Origin: an uncultured Bacilli bacterium
GTDB taxonomy: Bacteria > Bacillota_I > Bacilli_A > RF39 > UBA660
Direction of reading: 5' to 3'
NCBI GenBank assembly: GCA_948801035.1
Contig: CAQHJP010000052.1
Span: forward strand, 1 to 5,007
Length of the DNA: 5,007 bases
The notes under the pieces: model-generated
Database searches by the model: none
Seen by the model: the letters and a program-made list of their open reading frames with translations, nothing else
What the model was told of the DNA's origin: nothing
Shown: in pieces, positions 1-5,007 of the stretch
How positions within the stretch are numbered: the first letter of the stretch is position 1
Layout: the number at the start of each line of letters is the position of its first letter
Program-made: the position numbers and the translations under genes

Positions 1-942
1 TTTTTTCTCATTTACAATACTAATTAAATTTTCATCTTCATCTACTGATATTTTTATTATATTATTATAATTTGAATATGATATTTTCAAATCTTCAGAC
101 TTAATCATATATTTAATACTATTATTTGATAATCCATTAGTATACATTATAAATTCAATTTCCGTTTTATCAAATTCAGTTTTAGAATTAAATTCAGATT
201 TAGCATCATCAAGTTCTTTAACTAATTCTTCTTTTGTTTCATTTACTAATTTAGAAAGTATTTCTAAATATTTTTCATCTGATTTTATTTTTTCAATAAA
301 ATTAACACTCAAATTAGTAAATTTTTCTTCATTTAATATGTAAGAAATTTTATTTACTTTTACATTTTTGTTATTTATATTGATAGTTTCTTTTGTTTTA
401 GTAAAATCTTTTTCATTTAAATTATTTATTATATATTCAAAAGTTTTATCAGTTACATATTTTATTTCTTTGTTATCAACTGTATTATATATCTCACTAT
501 ATTCTTCATATGGAATTTCAATATATTTATTATAAATATCTTTCATATTTATATACAAACTATTAGGTTTTCCATAAACTTTCAAATTAAGCAAATCATT
601 TTTTTCATATTTTAAATTAATAAGTAAATTTAAAAGTTTTTTATCTAAATCAGAATAAGAATCAAATTCCAATTCAATATTATTAATTTCTTTTAATAAT
701 TCTGTAGGTATTATTTCATCACTAATGTCTATATTAAAATCAACTTTATTTGAAGATTTTATAGTTTTTGTATCTATATCATCTTCCATAATTAAAGCGC
801 TTAATTTTTTATAATCATTATTAATATTTTTTAAAAATATATTTTTGGGTTTATTTAAATATAATATACCATATAATCCTACTGTTAAAATAAGTATAAC
901 TAAAACTATACTACTTATAATAATAATTCTTTTTTTATTCAT
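1..942 (-). CDS. Membrane-anchored extracytoplasmic protein of unknown function, 3' end outside window
   Basis: The frame stays open for 314 codons from an ATG at 942 to the left edge, so the C-terminus is missing. The start is supported by AGGAG at 951-955, eight bases upstream. Residues 5-29 are one strongly hydrophobic segment after the positive MNKKR start, with no lipobox cysteine, so it is most likely an uncleaved signal anchor with the rest outside the cell. The remainder is rich in Lys, Asn, Ile, Asp and Glu and has no cysteine. Residues 212-250 look helical and charged. Residues 260-314 alternate hydrophobic and polar residues in a way that suggests beta hairpins, as in lipoprotein-carrier-like folds, but that is only a guess. 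It lies 26 bp after the lipoprotein gene with no hairpin between them, so the two are probably co-transcribed. I do not recognise the family. The gene itself is well supported; its function is not. Confidence 0.85.
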   Translation of the reverse strand, partial: MNKKRIIIISSIVLVILILTVGLYGILYLNKPKNIFLKNINNDYKKLSALIMEDDIDTKTIKSSNKVDFNIDISDEIIPTELLKEINNIELEFDSYSDLDKKLLNLLINLKYEKNDLLNLKVYGKPNSLYINMKDIYNKYIEIPYEEYSEIYNTVDNKEIKYVTDKTFEYIINNLNEKDFTKTKETININNKNVKVNKISYILNEEKFTNLSVNFIEKIKSDEKYLEILSKLVNETKEELVKELDDAKSEFNSKTEFDKTEIEFIMYTNGLSNNSIKYMIKSEDLKISYSNYNNIIKISVDEDENLISIVNEKK

Positions 943-968
943 AACTTACACTCCTATATTAAATTATA

Positions 969-1619
969 TTATGCGCAACCATTTTTTGCAACATTATAAT
1001 CCACTGCACTAATTGTGCCTTTTTTATTTTTGATAATATATTTTGCATCAGAACACTCAGTTTCTACTAATTGATCAAAACTTGTATAATTTAATTGTTT
1101 TAAATCATTAATTGTATACCCCATCAATGGTAATGCTTCTTTTAAAGATAATTCTTTATCATTTTTAATATCATAGAAATAATTATCATTAAAATGTCCA
1201 TCTCCAGATGCAGGCCAATAACTATGTACAGTTTCTATATCTATTGCAATAATATCATTTTTTATTTCATAATCATATTTGATATAAGATTTTTCACAAT
1301 CATAGTTTTCATTTTGTTTATCACTATTTTGCTCAGTTTGACATAAATCATAAGAGCTACTAATACTAGCTGCATTAAGTATAATTTTTTCTAACATCTT
1401 TTTATTTATTGCTTTTGCACCACTTTTAATACTTGTTATTTGTGGAGCACTAACTGGAAGTAAATTTCCTGTTGATAAAGATGTTTCTGTATACGTCTCA
1501 ACAGTTACATTTTCCTTTGGCGTAGTATCATTATCTTTAGTTTCTTTATTTTTAAAATCACATCCTACTAATAACATAATAGCTAACGCACTAAATAATA
1601 TTTTACTTGTTCTTTTCAT
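969..1619 (-). CDS. Small lipoprotein with weak DUF3298/RsiV-like region
   Basis: A 216-residue protein with a classical lipoprotein signal: positive MKRTSK, a hydrophobic core at residues 7-18, and a lipobox LVGC at 17-20 with Cys20 as the lipidated residue. Residues 21-60 form a Thr/Lys/Glu/Asn-rich linker typical of surface-tethered proteins. Residues 112-176 alternate strands, then show SGDGHFNDNYFYD (138-150) and KELSLKEAL (155-163). This recalls the GGAHG...FDLKTGK.LTL.DLF pattern of DUF3298 domains in RsiV and PdaC, although the usual C-terminal part of that domain is not evident. Mature cysteines at 93, 108, 189 and 215 could form two disulfides. The start follows AGGAG at 1628-1632 with eight bases of spacing. 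It is the first gene of a likely two-gene unit with the membrane protein downstream. The lipoprotein call is firm; the domain call is tentative and no role is assigned. Confidence 0.88.
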   Translation of the reverse strand: MKRTSKILFSALAIMLLVGCDFKNKETKDNDTTPKENVTVETYTETSLSTGNLLPVSAPQITSIKSGAKAINKKMLEKIILNAASISSSYDLCQTEQNSDKQNENYDCEKSYIKYDYEIKNDIIAIDIETVHSYWPASGDGHFNDNYFYDIKNDKELSLKEALPLMGYTINDLKQLNYTSFDQLVETECSDAKYIIKNKKGTISAVDYNVAKNGCA

Positions 1620-1638
1620 TTTATCATCTCCTACTTTT

Positions 1639-1683
1639 ATTATAACAAAAAAACACTATACATGTAAATACAGTATTTGTAAA
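1639..1683 (-). promoter_or_regulatory. Candidate tandem sigma-A-like promoters for the lipoprotein gene
   Basis: On the minus strand TTTACA (1683-1678) is followed after 17 bp by TATAGT (1660-1655). A second TTTACA (1668-1663) is followed after 18 bp by TATAAT (1644-1639). The first would start transcription near 1648 and leave a leader of about 29 bases. The second would start at the ribosome binding site itself and is less credible. Both lie inside the preceding terminator. In DNA this A+T-rich, chance matches are common. Confidence 0.45.
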
Positions 1684-1693
1684 TATAGTGTTT
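1651..1693 (-). terminator. Intrinsic terminator of the RNase J-like gene
   Basis: A perfect 10-bp inverted repeat, AAACACTATA (1651-1660) and TATAGTGTTT (1684-1693), encloses a shorter inner palindrome (1666-1678). Read on the minus strand, the stem is followed by a T-run (1653-1647). The outer stem begins in the last two bases of the TAA stop codon at 1694-1692. The stem is A+T-rich, so its strength is uncertain. Confidence 0.75.
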
Positions 1694-3320
1694 ATATTTC
1701 TTGCATCATTATTAATATAATTGGTTTAGATTCAGTTTCTTGATAAAAATATTTACCAATTTTATCTCTAATTTCATTTTTAACTTTAGCATAATCTACA
1801 TATGATGATTTAGTATTATCTTTAATAATATTAAGCATCATTTCTTTAGCATTATTTATAAGTTCTAAATTGTCTTTTGTATATATAAAACCTTTATTAA
1901 CTATATCACTTGATAAAACTTTTTTTGTCTTTTTATCTATTATAGCTATTGCTAAAACAATACCATTTTCACCTAACATTTCTCTATCTTTTATTACTAA
2001 TTCACCAACATCACCAACTGTTTTACCATCTATTAGTATATCATCAGTTTTGATAATTATAGATTCTTTAGTTAATAAACCTTTTTCAAAAACAGCTACT
2101 GCACCATTTAAATTAAGTATTATATTATCTTCATTCATTCCAAATTGTTTAGCTATCTCAGCGTTAGCAACTTGATATCTATATTCACCTATTACAGGAA
2201 AATAATACTTAGGTTTCATTAAATCTAACATTAGCATCAAATCTTCACTAGATGCATGAAGTGATGGATATTTGCTCGATGGCATTGTAATTAAATTACA
2301 ACCAATTTTAGCAATATCATCAAATAGCATTGTAGCCGTTTTTTCCATTCCATCATATACAGGTGATGCAAAAACTACAGTGTCTGTATCAGATAAAGTT
2401 AAAAATTTATCATATCCTTTTACTATTCTTTTAATATTAGAATATGGTTTTTCACGTTCATCACAAACAAGTACAATACTATTTTTATCCATATGATGAA
2501 CACTACCAATTTTAGATTTATCAAAATTAATTATTCCATTTTCTATAGACTTAAGTATATTATTTTCTAATGATTTACCTAAAATTACTAGTTTTCTATT
2601 ATCTATACAATTAAGTATTTCTTGTATCCTAAATATTTGACCTTTGTAAATATTTAAAATAATTCTACCAGGGTTTGAAGATATAAGTTCTTTTAAATAG
2701 TTGTATGCTCTATGATTAGGAGATGTATATCCTATATTAGATGCATAAGTTGATTCACTAAGTAAACATAATACTCCTTGTTTACCAACATAGGCAAGTT
2801 TTCCAATATCAGTTTTATAAGCTCCTTTCATAGAAGGATCAAATACAAAATGGCCAGTATAAAATATTGCACCATAAGTAGTATAAAGTACATAACCTAC
2901 TGTCTCTGGTACACTATGCGATAAACTTATTGGAAATATCTCATTTTTACCAATTTTCATTTTTCTATGAGGTTTAATTTCAATTAAATTTGCTGTTTTA
3001 TTATCTTCTTTTAGCTCTTCTTTTAGTATATCAAGAGTGTATTTTGTTCCAAAAATATTTATATATGGAATGTCATTTAATATATCTGATATAGCTCCCA
3101 TTTGTTCATCATGAGCATGTGTTATAAAAATTCCTTTTATTTTATCTTTATTTTTAATTAAATAATCATAATTAGGAATAATATAATCTACTCCTAACAT
3201 TTTATCATCGGCATATTTTAAACCTGCATCAAAAACATATATTTCATCATCTACTTCAACTACATACATATTTTTACCATTTTCATTTAATCCACCAAGT
3301 GCAAAAATTTTGATTTTCAT
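1692..3320 (-). CDS. RNase J-family protein, RNase J2-like with degenerate catalytic site
   Basis: A 542-residue protein of near full RNase J length (about 555 in Bacillus). The N-terminus has the family motif ALGGLNENGKNMYVVE (7-22), then a metallo-beta-lactamase domain, an inserted beta-CASP domain (about 210-370) and an intact C-terminal domain with ILIDGKTVGDVG (428-439) and NKGFIYT (475-481). RNase J enzymes are cytoplasmic 5' exo- and endonucleases in mRNA turnover and rRNA maturation. Key positions depart from active RNase J1. HxHxDH is HAHDEQ (68-73), the YTGDF motif is YTGHF (154-158), LLSDS is LLSES (186-190), the SQGEP loop is replaced by DEREKP (287-292), and PVHGEYR is PVIGEYR (375-381). 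His135 and His355 remain. From memory, Bacillus RNase J2 has a similar HGHDEN motif, so a J2-type partner subunit is the best reading. AAGGAGG at 3326-3332 precedes the ATG by five bases. Family assignment is firm; loss of nuclease activity is inferred. Confidence 0.92.
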   Translation of the reverse strand: MKIKIFALGGLNENGKNMYVVEVDDEIYVFDAGLKYADDKMLGVDYIIPNYDYLIKNKDKIKGIFITHAHDEQMGAISDILNDIPYINIFGTKYTLDILKEELKEDNKTANLIEIKPHRKMKIGKNEIFPISLSHSVPETVGYVLYTTYGAIFYTGHFVFDPSMKGAYKTDIGKLAYVGKQGVLCLLSESTYASNIGYTSPNHRAYNYLKELISSNPGRIILNIYKGQIFRIQEILNCIDNRKLVILGKSLENNILKSIENGIINFDKSKIGSVHHMDKNSIVLVCDEREKPYSNIKRIVKGYDKFLTLSDTDTVVFASPVYDGMEKTATMLFDDIAKIGCNLITMPSSKYPSLHASSEDLMLMLDLMKPKYYFPVIGEYRYQVANAEIAKQFGMNEDNIILNLNGAVAVFEKGLLTKESIIIKTDDILIDGKTVGDVGELVIKDREMLGENGIVLAIAIIDKKTKKVLSSDIVNKGFIYTKDNLELINNAKEMMLNIIKDNTKSSYVDYAKVKNEIRDKIGKYFYQETESKPIILIMMQEI

Positions 3321-3350
3321 AAGTTCCTCCTTTCTTTAATAAATTTAAAA

Positions 3351-3386
3351 GACTAATTAATTATATCAAAAAATAATTAATTAGTC
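3351..3386 (-). terminator. Intrinsic terminator of the sigG-ymxH unit
   Basis: A perfect 14-bp inverted repeat, GACTAATTAATTAT (3351-3364) and its complement (3373-3386), with an eight-base loop. On the minus strand it is followed by TTTTAAATTT. The last Asp codon and the TAA stop (3383-3381) of the PRC-barrel gene lie inside the stem. The stem has few G-C pairs, so termination may be leaky into the RNase J-like gene. Confidence 0.72.
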
Positions 3387-3388
3387 TA
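3360..3388 (-). promoter_or_regulatory. Candidate sigma-A-like promoter for the RNase J-like gene
   Basis: A consensus -10 TATAAT (3365-3360) lies 17 bp after TAGACT (3388-3383), which matches the -35 consensus at four of six bases. It predicts a start near 3353 and a leader of about 33 bases carrying the strong AAGGAGG. The whole element sits within the terminator hairpin. The weak -35 and the local A+T content keep confidence low. Confidence 0.35.
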
Positions 3389-3608
3389 GTTTTAAATCAA
3401 TTAATATAACATCTTCACCTATTGTTTTAATTTGTGACCATTTTATCTCTAACAAATTTGAGGATGAAAACATCGATAATAAAAATTTACTTTTCTCAAC
3501 AACAATATATTTAATAAAACCATCGCTAATAATAACATCAACAATAGATCCAACATGTTTACCTTCTAGTGTAACTATATCCTTACTTTGTAAATCTGAT
3601 AACTTCAT
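3381..3608 (-). CDS. ymxH: YlmC/YmxH family PRC-barrel sporulation-associated protein
   Basis: A 75-residue single-domain protein that reads as a PRC-barrel from end to end: MKLSDLQSKDIVTLEGKHVG (1-20), then the strand pairs around IVDVII, IKYIVVE and the closing VILIDLKL. The length and the MKLSDLQ.KDIV opening match the YlmC/YmxH family, small proteins conserved in endospore formers whose biochemical role is not established. In Bacillus, ylmC lies downstream of sigG, and here the gene follows sigG by 23 bp with no hairpin between, so co-transcription is likely. It contains no cysteine and no membrane segment, so it is predicted cytoplasmic. The symbol could equally be ylmC. The family call is confident; the function is unknown. 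Confidence 0.9.
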   Translation of the reverse strand: MKLSDLQSKDIVTLEGKHVGSIVDVIISDGFIKYIVVEKSKFLLSMFSSSNLLEIKWSQIKTIGEDVILIDLKLD

Positions 3609-3611
3609 ATT

Positions 3612-3617
3612 CCACCT
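3612..3617 (-). promoter_or_regulatory. Ribosome binding site of ymxH with short spacing
   Basis: AGGTGG (minus strand) lies only three bases before the ATG at 3608. The spacing is short for AGGAGG but normal if the AGGTG portion pairs with the 5' side of the anti-Shine-Dalgarno sequence, as in AAGGAGGTGA. It fixes the start and fits translation following sigG. Confidence 0.6.
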
Positions 3618-3631
3618 ATTTATATATATGT

Positions 3632-4399
3632 TTATTTAATCATTTTTTTCATCAAATCTAAAGAGTTTTTTTCAATTCTAGATATTTGTGCTTGAGATAT
3701 TCCAATACTTTCAGATAATTCCATTTGTGTAATACCATCAAAATATCTTTTTTCTATTATATATCTTTCTTTATCTTTTAATTTTAAAATGGCATCTTTA
3801 AGCATAATTAGATTATCTAATGATGTTTTTTCTTTATCTTTTAATTGTTCTTCTAAATATATAGTATCTCCGCCCTCATTATAAATAGGTTCTGACATAC
3901 TAACTACATCTCTCATAGCATCAAGTGCTTCTGTTACCTCCGCCTCAGTAAGATTTAGATAAAAAGCTATTTCTTTATTAGTTGGTTCACGATTTAGTTT
4001 ATTTACGAGTTCTTCTTTTGCTTTAAAAGATTTATATGCTATATCTTTTAAGCTTCTAGCAACACGCAGTCCACTACTATCTCTTAAATACCTTTTTACC
4101 TCACCTAATATCATTGGTACTGCATAAGTTGAAAATTTAACTTCATGTGATAAGTCAAAATTGTCAATTGCCTTAATTAAACCAATACATCCAACTTGAA
4201 ATAAATCATCCATATTATCACATCTATTTGTATATCCTTTTATTGTTGATAGTACAAGTTTTAAATTACCGTTTATTAACTGTTCTTTAGCAAAAGGATC
4301 ATCTTTTATCCTTTTAAATAATTCTACCATTTCACTATTTTTTAAAACTTTTAAATTAGACGTATTAATACCACTTATCTCAACTCTATATTTAGCCAT
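3632..4399 (-). CDS. sigG: RNA polymerase sporulation sigma factor, sigma-G
   Basis: A 255-residue sigma-70 family factor (Bacillus sigma-G: 260). Starting at the ATG at 4399, the N-terminus reads AKYRVEISGINTSNLKVLKN, which parallels the sigma-G opening RNKVEICGVDTSKLPVLKN and is not seen in other sigma factors. Region 2 has DDLFQVGCIGL (64-74, core binding) and FDLSHEVKFSTYAVPMI (81-97, -10 recognition); then RYLRDSSGLRVARSLKDIAYK (103-123, region 3) and the region 4.2 helix-turn-helix ISQAQISRIEK (234-244). Asn44 in LINGN matches the residue (Asn45 in Bacillus) reported to distinguish sigma-G from sigma-F in sensitivity to the anti-sigma factor Gin. Sigma-G drives late forespore gene expression. 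An ATG at 4456 would add 19 residues, but they show no sigma-G similarity and are read from the upstream terminator. The usual spoIIGA-sigE pair is not directly upstream. Sigma-F is the main alternative and is disfavoured by the N-terminus. Confidence 0.95.
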   Translation of the reverse strand: MAKYRVEISGINTSNLKVLKNSEMVELFKRIKDDPFAKEQLINGNLKLVLSTIKGYTNRCDNMDDLFQVGCIGLIKAIDNFDLSHEVKFSTYAVPMILGEVKRYLRDSSGLRVARSLKDIAYKSFKAKEELVNKLNREPTNKEIAFYLNLTEAEVTEALDAMRDVVSMSEPIYNEGGDTIYLEEQLKDKEKTSLDNLIMLKDAILKLKDKERYIIEKRYFDGITQMELSESIGISQAQISRIEKNSLDLMKKMIK

Positions 4400-4403
4400 A
4401 TAA

Positions 4404-4409
4404 TCACCT
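4404..4409 (-). promoter_or_regulatory. Ribosome binding site that sets the sigG start at 4399
   Basis: AGGTGA on the minus strand, within AAGGTAGGTGAT, sits four bases before the ATG at 4399. It resembles the AGGTGAT half of the full anti-Shine-Dalgarno complement. No comparable site precedes the ATG at 4456, where the upstream bases are the end of the repeat-protein gene. Confidence 0.75.
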
Positions 4410-4413
4410 ACCT

Positions 4414-4442
4414 TATTATGTATTTGATTATAATTTTTATAC
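4414..4442 (-). promoter_or_regulatory. Candidate sigma-G-type forespore promoter of sigG
   Basis: GTATA (4442-4438), a 17-bp spacer and CATAATA (4420-4414) resemble the sigma-G consensus recalled as GNATR, about 17-18 bp, CATNNTA. The family precedent is autoregulation of sigG. Against it, the predicted start near 4407 falls within the ribosome binding site, leaving an unusually short leader. A G+C-poor background can produce such matches by chance. Confidence 0.4.
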
Positions 4443-4456
4443 AAAAAAACTAACAA
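4427..4456 (-). promoter_or_regulatory. Alternative sigma-A-like promoter for sigG
   Basis: TATAAT (4432-4427) lies 18 bp after TTGTTA (4456-4451), a four-of-six match to the -35 consensus. The predicted start near 4420 leaves a leader of about 20 bases that keeps the ribosome binding site intact. The -35 box is inside the terminator of the upstream gene. It competes with the forespore-type promoter as an explanation; the sequence alone does not decide. Confidence 0.35.
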
Positions 4457-4470
4457 TTAGTTAGTTTTTT
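4444..4470 (-). terminator. Intrinsic terminator within the end of the repeat-protein gene
   Basis: A perfect 11-bp inverted repeat, AAAAAACTAAC on the minus strand (4470-4460), loop TAATT, then GTTAGTTTTTT (4454-4444) and one further T. The last codons of the repeat protein and its TAG stop (4452-4450) form part of the hairpin. The A-tract/T-tract symmetry would also allow termination from the other direction, but no plus-strand gene ends here. Confidence 0.8.
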
Positions 4471-5007
4471 GGCTTTTCTTTTTGCAATTGACTTATCTAT
4501 ATCAATGCCTAATTTTTCTTTTAATTCCACTTTAGAATAGAATAGTTTGTTGTTTAAAATACCATTTTCAACTAAAGGAATATCATTTTTTGTAAATATT
4601 TCAAAAAGTATTCTCATAAGATCAACGCTTTTACCTAATACCGTCATTTTTAAAAATCCATCAATTTTATACTCTATAAATAATTCTATCATACCAGTAA
4701 TGTTATCAACTGATTTATCAAATAAAGATGGTACAAGTAAGTGTTGTAAATGTGGATATTTAGGATCATTAAAATAAGGTATATTAATTACAGATACTAT
4801 TTTGCTAGCTGGATTTTTCCATATTTTATTAGTTAATAAATGAACATAGCTAGTATCATCCCAATATGGTAAATCTAATATTTCTATAATTTCATCACTA
4901 GTTCTATTCCAAATATCTTTAGATAATAGTGGTATATATTTTGTATTACACCAATAAGGCAAATCTAATATATCCATTATTTCATCCTTACTTTTTTTAA
5001 ACATATC
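4450..5007 (-). CDS. Tandem 30-residue repeat protein of unknown function, 5' end outside window
   Basis: The frame is open to the right edge. Counting from the Met at 5004, residues 2-31, 32-61 and 62-91 are three repeats of exactly 30, with the pattern [WF]-K/N-x3-[DK]-[EK]-I-x2-I-L/I-[DN]-[LI]-P-Y-[WF]-x4-Y-x2-L-L. Each probably forms a helix, an LPYW turn and a second helix. Residues 92-140 form a diverged helical unit (DNITGMIELFIEYKIDGFL), followed by a Lys-rich C-terminus ending KLTNC. The Met at 5004 is probably not the start. Its MF aligns with IW at the end of each repeat, and the edge codon GAT gives D, matching the DIW of the next unit, so more repeats should lie upstream. No signal peptide or membrane segment is visible. 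The short helical hairpins loosely recall mTERF- or TPR-type solenoids, which suggests binding to protein or nucleic acid, but this is a guess. I do not recognise the family. Confidence 0.85.
   Translation of the reverse strand, partial: DMFKKSKDEIMDILDLPYWCNTKYIPLLSKDIWNRTSDEIIEILDLPYWDDTSYVHLLTNKIWKNPASKIVSVINIPYFNDPKYPHLQHLLVPSLFDKSVDNITGMIELFIEYKIDGFLKMTVLGKSVDLMRILFEIFTKNDIPLVENGILNNKLFYSKVELKEKLGIDIDKSIAKRKAKKLTNC
4861..4986 (-). repeat. 90-bp tandem duplication within the repeat-protein gene
   Basis: Positions 4861-4896 and 4951-4986 match at 31 of 36 bases with an offset of exactly 90. They encode the DEIIEILDLPYW and DEIMDILDLPYW segments of neighbouring units. The similarity at DNA level suggests fairly recent duplication or gene conversion between repeats; the third unit is much more diverged. 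Confidence 0.75.

Noticed and set aside
1870..2175. Plus-strand open frame of 101 codons
   Set aside because: It lies fully opposite the well-supported RNase J-like gene, and its Ser/Ile/Leu-rich composition is what antisense of Asp/Asn/Lys codons gives; it has no recognisable family.
2272..2496. Plus-strand open frame of 74 codons
   Set aside because: Antisense shadow of the RNase J-like gene with no recognisable protein family.
1692..3320. RNase J-like gene as a pseudogene
   Set aside because: The frame is uninterrupted at full family length, with a strong ribosome binding site and intact N- and C-terminal domains; changes are confined mainly to catalytic motifs, which suggests a changed role rather than decay.
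3351..3386. Long palindrome as an operator or attachment site
   Set aside because: A T-rich tract directly follows the stem on the coding strand and the hairpin sits at a gene end, so a terminator explains it better; no integrase or flanking duplication is present.
4400..4456. Upstream ATG at 4456 as the sigG start, giving a 274-residue protein
   Set aside because: The extra 19 residues do not resemble any sigma-G N-terminus, come from terminator sequence and overlap the previous gene's stop. The ATG at 4399 has AGGTGA at the right distance and starts the recognisable sigma-G N-terminus.
4547..4777. Plus-strand open frame of 76 codons containing CCKCG
   Set aside because: Antisense to the repeat protein; the cysteines come from reading through the LQHLLV region in reverse, and no zinc-finger context supports it.
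4861..4986. Possible CRISPR-like repeat array
   Set aside because: The period is 90 bp, in frame, with conserved protein sequence and no unique spacers; it is a coding tandem repeat.
969..5007. Reassigned genetic code (TGA as Trp), considered because of the low G+C content and lack of TGA stops
   Set aside because: Frames read through with no internal TGA and the tryptophans checked are TGG. Five stops are too few to infer avoidance of TGA, and sporulation genes argue against a mycoplasma-like genome.

Overview
The window is very A+T-rich (G+C roughly a quarter, by eye) and all six genes run on the minus strand. A sporulation sigma factor of the sigma-G type sits next to a YlmC/YmxH PRC-barrel protein. 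With AGGAGG-type ribosome binding sites, an RNase J-family protein and a short lipoprotein signal, this points to a low-G+C, spore-forming Bacillota. An uncultured gut lineage of Bacilli or Clostridia type is plausible, but I cannot name a genus. Tryptophan is read as TGG and the visible stops are TAA (4) and TAG (1), so the standard bacterial code fits.

In the direction of transcription (right to left) the layout is as follows. 5007-4450: the 3' part of a protein built from 30-residue repeats; its true start lies outside the window. 4399-3632: sigG. 3608-3381: the YlmC/YmxH protein, 23 bp after sigG and probably in the same transcript. 3320-1692: an RNase J-family protein that looks like an RNase J2-type paralogue with a heavily eroded active site. 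1619-969: a small lipoprotein with a weak DUF3298/RsiV-like signature. 942-1: a membrane-anchored surface protein that runs off the left edge and keeps an open frame of 314 codons.

Three perfect inverted repeats followed by T-runs lie at 4444-4470, 3351-3386 and 1651-1693. They look like intrinsic terminators and divide the strand into four transcription units: the repeat protein; sigG-ymxH; the RNase J-like gene; lipoprotein plus membrane protein. Each one overlaps the stop codon of the gene it ends, and each also overlaps a candidate promoter for the next gene. There is no stretch above 100 bp without a gene.

Functionally, sigG-ymxH is the recognisable sporulation module; sigma-G directs late gene expression in the forespore. 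The RNase J-like protein belongs to RNA turnover but probably acts as a partner or scaffold rather than a nuclease. The last two genes encode extracytoplasmic proteins of unknown role. I see no mobile element, CRISPR array, tRNA or rRNA.
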